64,000 nt of DNA. Origin: Protula sp. h YS-2021. Lineage: Eukaryota; Annelida; Polychaeta; Sabellida; Serpulidae. The position numbers and the translations under genes are program-made. The first letter of the stretch is position 1, and each line of letters starts with the position of its first letter. The stretch covers positions 55,604,803-55,668,802 of the forward strand of contig OX457031.1 of NCBI GenBank assembly GCA_949752745.1. The letters are read 5' to 3'. The notes under the pieces were generated by a model, which was not told the origin of the DNA, made no database searches, and saw only the letters and a list, made by a program, of their open reading frames with translations. Shown here in pieces: positions 53,040-64,000 of the stretch.

Positions 53040-53212
53040 TTATGACGTCATTATGGCGTCAACATAACATCATGATGACGTCATCATCACGTTATTATGA
53101 CGCCATTAGAACAGGCGCGCACTTTATCCTGTGCCATCTCGTGCAGAAATCCCATGCCGGTTCTGGACCACCCTATCACGTCATTATGACGTCACTGGTG
53201 GTCCAGAACCGT
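53040..53212. repeat. TGACGTCA-rich segment with a perfect-arm hairpin
   Basis: Several GACGTCAT motifs at 53045-53100, then 53157-53211: CCGGTTCTGGACCACC and its reverse complement GGTGGTCCAGAACCG around a core of TCACGTCATTATGACGTCAC. May be a small inverted-repeat element. Confidence 0.75.
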
Positions 53213-53229
53213 CGTTTCTTCCCTATTTA

Positions 53230-54364
53230 CTAAATTAAGTTGCTAGCTAACCATTGTGATCTTTTTTAAAATTAGACAGGTCTGGGCAGTTGATCTGTAA
53301 AATGGCAGTTGTTAAATAAAATATATTTCAGTTTAATTGTTTTACCGAATATTTAGAAAAATAATTTCTCGAAATATGGTTGCTTTCTTTATTTGAAACA
53401 TATTACACATTATAAAATCTATGTTTGGCGACATAGTTTTATTTCTAATTATTAAATATCATGATCTTTACATTTGCTCTTGATCTTTACATACGTTCTT
53501 TGATATGCGTTTTTTTTCTTTGTGTTGTGACAGCACACATATTTCTAGAAATATATCGCTCTATGCTCTTCAATTAAAATTTGGGGTCGTTAGGGCACTC
53601 CCTGTTTTGTGAAGGTTTGGTTGAACGTAAGGTCTGTAGCCACTGACGAAGTATTTTTCTGGGTTTTATTATTATGGACAATTTAAACAGATGATAGTGT
53701 TTAAAGTTATTTTCTTGAGATTTCAAGATAAAATGAACAAAGTTGATTAAAAGTTTTTCTGATGTCCCTTTTTCCCCTTTTTAAATTTGATTACACTGAT
53801 TATATTCATTAGCAAACGATCCTCGTTGCAGCTATCCCAGGTGGGAAGAAAAAACATTTCGCGCGAAATCGATGTTTACATTCTGATATGTACAGGAATT
53901 ATACACAAAAAATATAATGTTTTAGTGATGTCTTTACAATTATAATATCGCAGAGGATTAACAGAACCACACTTAAATCTGTGTAAGGTAAAGCAGCTTG
54001 TTGACAGAGCCTTAAACGTGTTCAGAGGAGCTGGTAATTTTCAGTGCAACAATTTATGCTCTGAAACCACAGTGCATTAAGAATAAAAATTTATCACATG
54101 TAATGGAACTTTGCATGGAGAGTAGATGATAATACTCACACATTCTAACTGAATTCGGGAAAGTTTTTCTTACTGACAACTGAAGGAGAGATCCATGAAA
54201 TGACTAGATCTTGTATTATCACCCATGTTAACGCTGGTGGGGCAATGCGGAGGGAGAATGTTTCCGCCTGCTTACACTTTAGATACTCCGAATACGAAAG
54301 TATTTTTTTGTTTCAACTGCAAATAAACTTTTAAAATGAGAAAAAGATTAAGATATTACAGTAG
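53230..54364. other. Intergenic, no gene recognised
   Basis: AT-rich, featureless on both strands. Confidence 0.5.
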
Positions 54365-55210
54365 CTCCTACTCAGAACTAGCTCCGAGTCAGCTCTTCCT
54401 TTAGTCCTAGATGACTCTTGCGATCTTCATATGACAGCAAGTCCTAGGAAGATAGAAATGGTCCGCTGGAACTACTCTTCCTTAAGTTACTGCACATCTA
54501 TTTTCTGTCAAAGCTACGAAGCCTTCCATTGTTCTTCTGAAAGGGGTAATCGTTCTATGGCACAATGCTGCACCAGTCCATATTATTCGTATTATTCAAA
54601 CATTTACTGGAAGCTCATACACAATATACAGTTTTTGCGAAACTGGCACAATTTTTAATGGGCGATATCTTTAATTCTTCGTTAAAGTGCAGAAAAGTTA
54701 GCATCTGCACTCACCTGCTAAACGTTTTTTCGTCTTTGGCTTTAAATGTCTTGTATCTAAAGTCAAGTGGCCAAACATTTAAATAAAATGGTACTATCTG
54801 TAAGATACATATTCAAATACTCGTAATTGATAGATACATAATTAGGCAGAAACTTATTCTCTTCACCCACCATATTTTATTCAAAATTCTTCCATGCTTT
54901 TTGAAATATCGATTCAAAAGTTTTTGGTGGACAACTAAAAAGTGTTGTCAGTTTTTCACGTAATAAACCCTGCTGTATGTAAACAAGTATCAATAGTTAC
55001 AGGAGTTTTATGCATGCCGTTGCACTTCGAGAGCCTTTAGCAACTGCCATTAAAGACTGTTGTGGTCTGAGGTCAAAAATACGTATGAGGTCGACATTAC
55101 ATTTTTTAGGGAAAAGATCTTTTATTTTGGTTGGAGGCATGGCTGGCTGGCAGCGTATTGCGGAGGACTTTGTAGGTTACAAAAAATAAAAGCCCAATCA
55201 AATTAATTGT
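54365..55210. mobile_element. Inverted diverged copy of the 49564-51030 element
   Basis: Reading plus here against minus there: AGCTCCGAGTCAGCTC, GTCAAAGCTACGAAGCCT, TCAAACATTTAC, GGCACAATTTTTA-TG, GTGCAGAAAAGTTAGC, TTTTTGGTGGA, TTTTCACGTAATAAA, CCTTTAGCAA-TGCCA. Order is kept. No coding sequence. Confidence 0.7.
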
Positions 55211-55557
55211 TTCTCGGCAGTTTCTATCACGTTAAGAAGTGTGAAATGATCTAGGTCAGCTGGGATAACTGTGCGTTCTTTAGATTTGACAAGCAAGTTA
55301 ATGACAACTACTCCGGCGTAAATGCTAGTAAAGACTTCCAGCCACTATTTTTTTTTTTTTCAAATTTCCGACAGATGGCAGAAATACACTCTACCAAAGA
55401 ATCTCCATGTATTTCTGTTCGTCTTCTTTGCTTACTTTATGATGCTTAACTTGGTAAACTCAAGCGACAAGACCCCCCTCTCCCCAGTGACGGCGGTTCC
55501 TGTTCACATTCTTCTGTCTGTCATTGCTTACTTATTATCAGATAAAGAATTATTCTC

Positions 55558-55872
<315 letters not shown>

Positions 55873-56288
55873 TATCATAGTTTCATTTCTAGTCTAAATT
55901 TCTGTGGCTCAGCTCTCTCGGCATAACTACAGACAGAAAATGTGTTAGTGTAATGCATTGAAAAAGCTCGAGTTGTAGGGAAGAACCTTAAGATTGTGAT
56001 CAAGACCCGTCCAGGTAAAAGGTAGTCGCTTGAGTATGCTAATGTCCTTGAATATGCGGACCAGAATTTAAGTACATATGCACCTACTGGCCAAAGTATC
56101 ATTTGGAAAGTTGACTAGCGAGAAGGTGAGTTGGGTAGGCTGACAAATAATGCCCCCCCCCCTTCCCATCGTAAAAATATATATTTTTAAATCAATTCTT
56201 ATCATCAACTCTGATAACTTAGGAGATTCATGTGAGAGATTTCCAGCATTAGCATTTGGTATTTCATTCCAGCCTCGAGTTCGAAACT
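55873..56288 (+). promoter_or_regulatory. Region upstream of the RIF1 start, no clear promoter motif
   Basis: Between the microsatellites and the first RIF1 coding exon. It should hold the promoter or 5' UTR or a 5' UTR intron, but I see no TATA box or CpG cluster that I would stand behind. Included only because of its position. Confidence 0.3.
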
Positions 56289-58234
56289 ATGATGGTCAGT
56301 GTTGCGGACGGTGTGCAGTTAGAGGCGTTTGTTAACATACTAAAACTAAAAACAAGCAGCTTTGACGAGAGAAAGAATGCTTATCAATCGATTACAGGGT
56401 AAGTAATGGTACCCCCACCCCGCCCCCAGCATATGTTGAGCCATTGTTCACCTGGTTTCCTAAGTTGTAAACCTTGAAAATCTTTATTGCGCATGTGGAC
56501 AGTCAGATATCGGATTTTTTTGTTAAGTGCTTCAGATATGGTGTTTTGGAGGCATTTTGTTTTGCAGTTCCTCACATAGGGACTAAACGATATTTGTCAA
56601 TAAATGAATGAACGAAAATGATGCTACAAAAAGATAATCATTATTAGTTGCTTCCTAAATAGATTTAAAAATATAAAATTTCTAAAGGTATTTGGAGAGG
56701 ACCTTTTTTAAAGTACTGAAGGTACACGTGTGAAAATTTACCGATATTAAAGAAACTGTTTCACTCTTTTTTACTTTCATTTATTAAACACAAAGTGTGT
56801 TGTTGCTCGATCTTTATTCATCATACTCACAATATCGTTGATCTCATAGATGTCATTTTTTCCACTGTCAGATTTATGAAAGATGGGGACAGCGACAGAT
56901 TTGATGCGTTTCTCTACGAGGTGACGTCACAGCTCAGCACGCTGATTGACTGTATTTGCAGCGATGTATCCAAAGGCCCAGTGGAGCTGAGCCAGCATGC
57001 TTTGCACACATTGGGCTTTTGTCTCTTTCAGGATGACGTCACAAGGTTCGAATGTACACATCATATTTCTGTATTTTCGTCCCTATCTGCCTGTTGTTCG
57101 GACATGTGTACTTTATACGCGACAATACAATGCTTTCATCTTCCATACTAAGGCGAATTCGTTTTGATTTATTTCTTTATTTTATTTGTTTATTATAATG
57201 AGTATAAATGAAATGTTTGTAGACACTTGAGCGAGGAGCAGTGCGAGACAATAACCAGGGTGTTGTGTGACGTCATCAACGACACGACGGACAAGAACAC
57301 GTGCACGCGCGCCCTCTGGTGTATTGCCAAGCAAACGCTGAACACGCACGTGCTCTCCAAACACGTAAGCATCAAATATGACCTTAAAAAAATAATAACA
57401 AGATTTAAAAAAAAAAATGTCGAGGGGAAACTTATTTTCGGTGTTGTGGCAGCTGGTTCTTCACAACGAAGCTTGCATAAATAGTGATGTCTACGAACTA
57501 AGCGAGTGAAATATATGAGGAATTGTTTTTGTTCGTTTGATGTAGGTGGAGATGTTGGTGGAGGCGATTGAGCAAGGGCAGTGCAAAAAGAATTTTAAAT
57601 CGATGACAGTTGAGCATGAAGCGCTGAACGCCATTGTCCGGTACTGGGTCTTAGTTAATTACTTTGGAAGGAGTAAAATCATTTTCATGAACGACTGGTG
57701 TGCTGCTTATTTGTGTAATTTGCATCTTCGCAACAACAAGAAAAAAAGAGAAATTATCAGTCTTCGATCCGATACTTTGAGTCAGGAAATGTCTTACTTG
57801 GAATCCTCAAAACGTTACTTTTTTCAACAGTTGTTAAAATTGGTTTATTTAACCTAATATTATCGCAGATAACCGACAGCGTTGAACCGTTTTCAGACTA
57901 TTGGAGCAAGTTGCCGACGCCATGAAGCCCCATGCCGCGGTATGGGGTCGCCTTGTCTACCCGCTCCTCGTCCACAGCGCGCCCATCGTGCGGGAGCGCG
58001 CCCTGGTGGCCATGGAGCTCGGACTGCCCGCCATGATGACGCAGCAGAGCGTCCTAGCGCCCGGCCTGGCCTCCGATCTCCGGGCGTTGCTGATCAGGGA
58101 GATGACGAAGCTGTTTGACAGCGGGCACGAGGCCGCCAGTCTGCTTGTGTGGAGATATTACACCAAGCTACTGGGCAGGGTAACACCATTTGCTTCTGTA
58201 CTGAGTGGGAGCTAATACTAAAAAACACGCACAC

Positions 58235-58281
<47 letters not shown>

Positions 58282-61200
58282 AGAACAAGAGTTTTTGGCT
58301 ATGGTCTTGCTTGAAGAATTTTTAAAACAATAGCGAGTATTGATAGAGCTGGGAGCATGTTGTAGTGAGAACGACTTTATATTGGTATAGGTTTTACACC
58401 ACGGGTCGCTGATAAACCAAATGCTGGTCATCGTAGAGAAGGGCTTTAAAAATCCAAGCGCGCGTGTGAAGGAGAGCGCGTACCAGGCGTGGAAAGCGCT
58501 CATTGACAACTTCAGCCTCAGTCTGGGTGAGAAGAAAAATTACTGGGCACTGTTTCATTAGTATGCCAGGATTCATGGGGGGGGGGTTTGTATATTGGGA
58601 ATGGTTCTGGACCGCCCTAGCTATCTTCGACATGGCTTGATTGATAACCTCGTAAGCTGAAACAAAAATAAAAACTGACAAACAAAGCTAATCTGTGTTC
58701 TGTTTCATACTCAAATCGATACACTACATATATTTTTTTTAGTGTTCGAGGCACGTTTATATATGGACAATGTCCACTAGAGGTCATGGTCGCATGTTGT
58801 AGACATTTTAAGCGACCAGAGACGCGTGAAGCTTCTGATGCAGGTGTTTAAGTTGTCGAACGCCAAGTACGAGCAGGTGGCCAGCATGAAGCTAGCGACC
58901 TGGTGGCACTTTGTGGTGCGACTCCGCGAAAAAGCGCCTATCCACTTCGACCAGGTGAGTGTCCAACTGTCCAAAAAAAAAAACAAAAAAACAGGGTGAT
59001 ATAGGGGCACACGCTGCATCAATTGCGACAATTGATATTTACTTATTTGAAGTTGATGCAAGAAAATTTTTTTACGCTTCATTTAAGAAACGAAGTCTAT
59101 GCAATAGAGTTTCTAACTAGAAGGAGTCAGGCTCACCCTCCTCCCACCCTCTCCTCCTCCCTCGCCGAAAGAAAAGTGTAGTGGCGGTTTCTGGGTGCAG
59201 GTTTGCGTGCCGCTGCTGAATTTCTGTGTGGCGGGGAGTGTGAATTCGACGTCCTTGACACCGACGGCGAGGAATCGGTCGGCATTCGGGAAGCTAGGTG
59301 AGTCAGTTCTACGCACTGCGCCGGATGGGGTGAGTGAGTTATACATAATGTTTGGGTTTCTCAGAATGAGTTATGCGTACTGTGTGGTTAGGGGAGTGAG
59401 TTATGCGTGCTGTGTGGAATGGGGGAGTGGGTCATACGCACTGTACGGGATGGGGGGAGTGAGTTCTACGCACTGTGTGTGTTAGGGGAGTGAGTTATGC
59501 GTACTGTGTGGGTTAGTGGAGTGAGTTATTAGCCGTTTTGGCTGTTTGGAGAGTGAATTATGCGTGCTGTGTGCGATAGGTAATTGTGATAGTCACGGTA
59601 ATAACTCGAAATTCTTGACGTTGAACGTTAAATTAACATCTGAAAAAAAAATAGTTTTAATATTTGACGACTTATTTATACAGTCCAGTATGTTTACATA
59701 TCTTTAAGGAGGAAAATTTTGTTCATGAACCTTTTATAAATTCGCTGGATTTCTAACACCAATATTTCATTTTTATTGCCTGGGAAATGGAAGGAAGTAA
59801 AGCTTTAATGCCGGTAAAAAATGCAGAGTTTCGAGAGCTAAAATGTTATTAGAGTATTATATAAATATTTTTTGTATGGTATTAATGAGTACTTGTTATC
59901 CGCCGGGGGACGGATATAGTTTTCACTCTGTCTGTCTGTCTCTCCGTCCGTCTGTCTGTGCACTTTCAGTCTCACGCTCCTAGAGCATTTATTAGTGGAT
60001 GGATTCGTTTGAAATTTTATCCAGAGGTGGTTCCAACCCCTTGTGCAGTGCAGTGACGAGGCATTTTTGATATACCACAGAAATTGACAAAATGGTGAAT
60101 TTACAAACATTTGCAAAGTGTGTTTTTGGAGTTAGCATATACTGGGGTCAGTCTCACGCTGCTAGAGCATTTATTAGTGGATGGATTCGTTTAAAATTTT
60201 ACCCAAGGGTGGTTCCAACCCTTGTGCAGTGCAGTGACAAGGAATTTTTGAAATACGACAGCAGTTGACAAAATGGTGAATTGTTAAAAAATTGCTTTCA
60301 AATTTTGCCGAAACCCCGGCGGATTCATGCTTCTCGAGCATCTAGTTAGTCAGCAGGAATATCTGAGGCAAAATAAATCAACAAAATCATATTTGAGAAA
60401 AGCATTTAAATTAACCTTACTTGTGTTCTGTTCGTTTTGGCGCCAGGGACGCCCTCTTTTGGCAGTCCCAGTACTCCTAAGCTTAACGTCAGTAATCAGG
60501 CTAGTCCTAGTGGAGCACCCGTGTTCAAATCCGTGCAGCTGAAAGGGGTGGAAGTGATTGGTCAATTTCTCAACCAATCAGGGACCGACATAGAGATACC
60601 GGACTATGAATATTCCATTGGTAAATTTCATGCAAATTTTCATGCCACTTCGTCATTTAAAATGATGTGTAATATAATCAGGTTTTTATTTCAGATACAC
60701 AAAAATTTAAACTGTTTTATTTAAGGGAAAAAATGATCGAAATACTTAACCAATGCAATGAATCCAATCGAAAATGAGGAAAAAAATAAAAATAGTTTAC
60801 TATTTTATCAACAAGAATATTCTCCACAGATTTCCCTGAAATTTAATAAATTTTAACCGAGCTTGAATTTGGGCTGGTCAATTAGTTCACTTCCATTTCG
60901 TACGTTTCGGACACACCTACGTTAAAACAGATCTCAATTTTTCATTTGTAGAAAAATTAGAGGATGACGCCATGCACGGCGTGACGTTTTTCGCCAAGCA
61001 CAGCGCGGTTTTGATTGGTGCAGTAGCTCAGTCTTTCATCACCTTGGGTACAAGTATTCCAGGTATCTTACATTGAAAACAATACAAATAGTTTCACTTT
61101 TTTTTTTTTGACTTTGTGAATGGTCTTTTGGAGCGCCATTAGCCTCGTGAAACTGACAAGGGTATTAATACTGTTCCCGGAGACGAGCAGATCTTGCTGT

Positions 61201-63160
61201 CGTGACGTCATATTGCTTGTGTTTCAGACGGCCTCGTGGCGCACGTGTGGTTCTCTACCGTGGCCCACGTGAGGGCGGTGGTGGACCACACGAGCAAGAA
61301 GGACCACACCGACTGCCTCTCCCTCTTCCTCACCTCCTTCAAGGACATCGTGGATTCGCAGTGCTTCACTCCCGACGTCGCCATGGTAACAACGCCCAGT
61401 TTCTCTCTTCTTGGCAACAGTTCAAAATGTTCCATTCATCTGTCGACACTTTGGGCCGATTTCACATTTGTGTCTGACTCGTCAGCGTTTAAACTTCATT
61501 TACCCGGTAACATTTGTTTAGGAAAAGGTGCTAGTTTGGGACTACGATGGGTTGAATGCTGCCTAAAACTTAACTGAAGTTTTCAAGTCTCCATGGAAAA
61601 TTTTGCAAGTTGTGAATTCTGTGGCGAACACTTGCGGAAATTTCCATTGAGACTTCAAAGAATTTAAGCTTATATCATGATGTTTCAGAGATTATTCAGC
61701 GCCGTTTTGCTGCTGCCAGATAAAGTTTTATCATCTCTGTCGTACCCGATAGGGGGCGTCTCCGTCCTCACGCAGGTAAACATTCTACCCGATAAGCGGG
61801 GTTCTGTCGTCACGCAGGTAAACATTCTACCCGATGGAGGGGGGGGGGCGTCACCGTCCTCACACAGGTAAACATTCTACCCGATAAGCGGGGTTCTGTC
61901 GTCGCGCAGGTAAACATTCTACCCGATGGGGGGGGGGCGGCTCCGTCCTCACACAGGTAAACATTCTACCCGATAAGCGGGGTTCTGTCGTCACGCAGGT
62001 AAACACTCTACCCGATGGGGGGGGGGGGGCGTCCTCGTCCTCACACAGGTAAACATTCTACCCGATGGAGGGGGGGGCGTCACCGTCCTCACACAGGTAA
62101 ACATTCTACCCGATAAGCGGGGTTCTGTCGTCGCGCAGGTAAACATTCTACCCGATGGGGGGGGGGGCGTCTCCGTCCTCACACGGGTAAACATTCTACC
62201 CTATAAGCGGGGTTCTGTCGTCGCGCAGGTAAACATTCTACCCGATGGGGGGGGGGGGGGGGGTGGGGCGTCACCGTCCTCACACAGGTAAACATTCTAC
62301 CCGATAAGCGGGGTTCTGTCGTCACGCAGGTAAACATTCTACCCGATGGGTGGGGGGCGTCTCCGTCCTCACACAGGTAAACATTCTACCCGATAAGCGG
62401 GGTTCTGTCGTCACGCAGGTAAACATTCTACCCGATGGGGGGGGGGGGGCGTCTCCGTCCTCACACAGGTAAACATTCTACCTGATAGGAGCCCTCTCGT
62501 CCTCGCGCAGGTAAACATTCTACCCGATAGAGGGCGTCTCTGTCCTCACGTAGGTAAACATTCTAATTTATATCCGGTAACTGTACAGTGGATTTCTTTG
62601 AATCTCATTTGACTTGATTGTGAAATTTTCATCAACTCTACACTCCCAGTGACGTTTTTGGGAGTGCAGGTTAATCACTGGCTTTGATTGGCAATTGCAG
62701 GGCAGCCCGGCGTTGTACCTCATCGAGGTGCTTTTCAATCACAGACTGGTCGAAACGTGTGCTTTGCAGCCCAAGTGAGAATTTTCTCTACAAGATTAAA
62801 ACAATAGGAAAAAAGTAATCTTGTAAAAACATACTTTGCTTTTAGAAGACCGTTTATCAGTAAAATTACTATAAGTAGATAGTGTTTCATAGGACTAGTT
62901 TATTCCTGATTCAGTCATCAGATTGTTATGGCTCACGGCATACATTGGTTTGCCACTGTTGTGTCTCGTCTTGTTGCAGCTTTCAGGAGGCATTTGTGAG
63001 ACTGGTGCAGTGCGGCTTCACCGTTGAGACAGCCGGCCTGGGCTTCTGCCAATCCGTGGTCAGCCTGCTGACCGACAGAGCCGCTAGCTTCGAGAGCCCC
63101 GAGGCATTGTGGGCCATGTGGTTCTCGCTGTCCAGTTCTCTGCTTTGTCTCATCAACAAG
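56289..63160 (+). CDS. RIF1: RIF1 (Rap1-interacting factor 1), N-terminal part
   Basis: Exons: 56289-56398, 56872-57045, 57223-57364, 57546-57640, 57897-58179, 58391-58526, 58803-58954, 59201-59297, 60447-60620, 60952-61062, 61228-61385, 61689-61775, 62701-62774, 62980-63160; all phases agree. About 658 residues of the N-terminal HEAT-repeat superhelix that binds DNA and with its partners controls replication timing (through PP1) and limits end resection with 53BP1. Matching signatures include ALHTLGFCLF, TRALWCIAKQTL, EALNAIVRLLEQ, WGRLVYPLLVHSAP, ALVAMELGLPAMM, AWKALIDNFSL, RRVKLLMQVF, FDQVCVPLLNFC, SPALYLIEVLFN and EALWAMWFSL. The start chosen is the first of two adjacent ATG (56289, 56292). 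The rest of the gene, including any PP1-docking motifs, lies beyond the right edge. Introns carry donor-linked minisatellites. Confidence 0.95.
58228..58277. repeat. (GA)n microsatellite in a RIF1 intron
   Basis: About twenty-two GA units, preceded by CACACACTGA. Confidence 0.95.
59298..59575 (+). repeat. ~41-bp array starting at a RIF1 donor
   Basis: Units of GGGGAGTGAGTTATGCGTAC plus TGTGTGG and a G-rich link. The donor G|GTGAGTCAGTTCTACGCACTG is itself the first unit, and several later units keep GGTGAGTGAG- or GGAGTGAGT-like sequences. Confidence 0.88.
59895..60330. mobile_element. ~430-bp element with ATCCGCCGGGG inverted ends in a RIF1 intron
   Basis: Left end TTATCCGCCGGGGGACGGAT, right end CCCCGGCGGAT at 60313-60323. 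Inside: a TCTG/TCCG run and two direct copies of ~165 bases with TCTCACGCTGCTAGAGCATT, TATTAGTGGATGGATTCGTT. Same plan as the larger elements in this window: short inverted ends plus internal direct repeats. Confidence 0.7.
61689..61775 (+). CDS. RIF1: RIF1 exon whose end and donor are tandemly repeated
   Basis: 29 codons, RLFSAVLLLPDKVLSSLSYP then IGGVSVLTQ, from TGTTTCAG to ACGCAG|GTAAAC. It joins to GSPALYLIEVLF (62701) as in vertebrate RIF1. Its last ~33 bases and the first ten of the intron form the unit of the 18-fold array that follows. Use of the second donor (after 61817) would insert 14 residues, VNILPDKRGSVVTQ, in frame. Confidence 0.92.
61776..62575 (+). repeat. Array of 18 tandem RIF1 donor sites
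   Basis: Eighteen occurrences of GTAAACATTC (one GTAAACACTC), nearly all preceded by CAG (one CGG, one TAG). Two unit types alternate: one 42 bases (CTACCCGATAAGCGGGGTTC…) and one 47-55 bases with a G run of variable length (CTACCCGATGGGGGGG…CGTC). Identity outside the G run is almost complete. All units derive from the exon end (TACCCGATAGGGGGCGTCTC) plus donor. Confidence 0.95.
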
Positions 63161-63345
63161 GTAAATCATCGCGTGAAGTCTCGTTGCTGATCATCTCGTG
63201 AAGTCTCGTTCGCGTTCGTCTCGTGAAGTCTTGTTTACGCTCATTTTGTGAAGTCTCGATTGCGTTCATCCCGTGAAGTTTCGTTCGCATTCATCTCGTG
63301 AAGTCTCGTTCCCGTTCATCTCGTGAAGTATCGTTCTCGTTTGAG
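63161..63345 (+). repeat. 25-bp array starting at a RIF1 donor
   Basis: Seven units of CATCTCGTGAAGTCTCGTTC plus GCGTT and variants. The first is the donor region itself, AAG|GTAAATCATCGCGTGAAGTC. Confidence 0.88.
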
Positions 63346-63515
63346 ATATGTTTATCAAAAGTCTACCCTTTAAGTACGCCCACAAGTAATTTTTGTCTCC
63401 TCCACCCCACCCCCCCCCCCCCCGCCCCCTCCATCCCCTCTCCTTGTACGCGAAATTGGACACAAAACCCATTAACTCTGGCGTGAACAATACTGTATCC
63501 TTCAACCGCCTTTTT

Positions 63516-64000
63516 TTAGCCCAGCTTACGTTACACGTAAGCTGGGGTATTCCTATCGGTTTGCGGGCGGTGTCCGTTAGTTAGTTAGTTAGTTGTTTAT
63601 TTAGTAAACTTTGGTTAAAAATGCATCTCCTCCTACAATTTTGATCCGATGTCATTTATTTTTGGTGTGAGGCATCCCTAAGGGGTCGTGCATACGGCTT
63701 GTGCTTTTCTAGTCGATCGGGTGATTTTTGAATTTTTGGCGAATTTTTAAAGAAAAAATTTTAAAATGTATCTCCTCCTACATTTTTGACCGGATGTGAT
63801 TTATTTTTGGTATGAGGCACCCCTAAAGTGTCCTGCATACGGCTTGTGCTTTTTTAGTCGATCGGGCAATTTTTGTATTTTTGGGGAATTTTTTAAGCAA
63901 AAATTTAGAAAATAGTTCAAAGTGCATCTACTCCTACAATTTTGATTCGATGTCATTTATTTTTGGTGCGAGGCATCCCTAAGGAGTCGCGCATACGGCT
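63516..64000 (+). mobile_element. Second copy of the AGCCCAGCTTAC element, runs off the window
   Basis: Begins AGCCCAGCTTACGTTACACG plus TAAGCTGGGG, then GTATTCCTATCGGTTTGCGG, TTAGTTAGTTAG and three ~150-bp units, the exact reverse order of 36310 to 35900. About 10-15% different from that copy. Lies in a RIF1 intron. Confidence 0.85.

Overview
This is a stretch of animal nuclear DNA: introns with GT-AG (one GC-AG) boundaries, CG-rich exons in AT-rich surroundings, no operons and a very heavy load of minisatellites. Three protein genes can be read by splicing conserved pieces in phase. The two recognisable proteins (kinesin-1 heavy chain and RIF1) are closest in feel to lophotrochozoan or arthropod versions. 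A mollusc is my best guess for the host, but that is inference and not something the sequence proves.

Layout. (1) Positions 1-17283, + strand: the 3' two thirds of a kinesin-1 heavy chain (KIF5/Khc) gene, from the switch II region of the motor to the QIAKPIR tail. The start of the gene lies left of the window. It carries a pair of mutually exclusive motor exons (4180-4325 and 4916-5064) and a tandem array of seven duplicated neck exons (6242-7297), the first three of which are splice-competent and frame-preserving. (2) 17284-26984: 3' flank, minisatellites, a 183-bp MITE-like hairpin and a 2.9-kb element bounded by ATGTCTCCCCGAC inverted ends. (3) 26985-42929, - strand: an 18-exon gene I cannot name. 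It has an N-terminal region resembling a WGR domain, a long basic disordered linker and a C-terminal beta-propeller. One intron holds a 4.9-kb repeat element that has landed inside an older minisatellite. (4) 42930-56288: transposon remnants (an integrase H2C2 fragment, an inverted partner of the 2.9-kb element, nested inverted-repeat elements, a tRNA-derived SINE head). (5) 56289-63160, + strand: the N-terminal HEAT-repeat part of RIF1, fourteen exons, running off the right edge. (6) 63516-64000: a second copy, inverted, of the 4.9-kb element family.

The most unusual theme is shared by all three genes. Minisatellites repeatedly begin at, or actually include, a 5' splice site together with the last bases of the preceding exon. 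Clear cases follow kinesin exons at 6186, 10014, 12472 and 16488, RIF1 exons at 59297 and 61775, and the beta-propeller gene exon at 30344. These create arrays of tandem donor sites and, in the kinesin neck, whole tandem pseudo-exons. Other arrays sit directly against acceptors (9136, 12286, 15334).

The kinesin and beta-propeller genes converge tail to tail; the beta-propeller gene and RIF1 are divergent, about 13 kb apart. I see no sign that the three genes act together, apart from a possible nuclear/DNA role for the last two.
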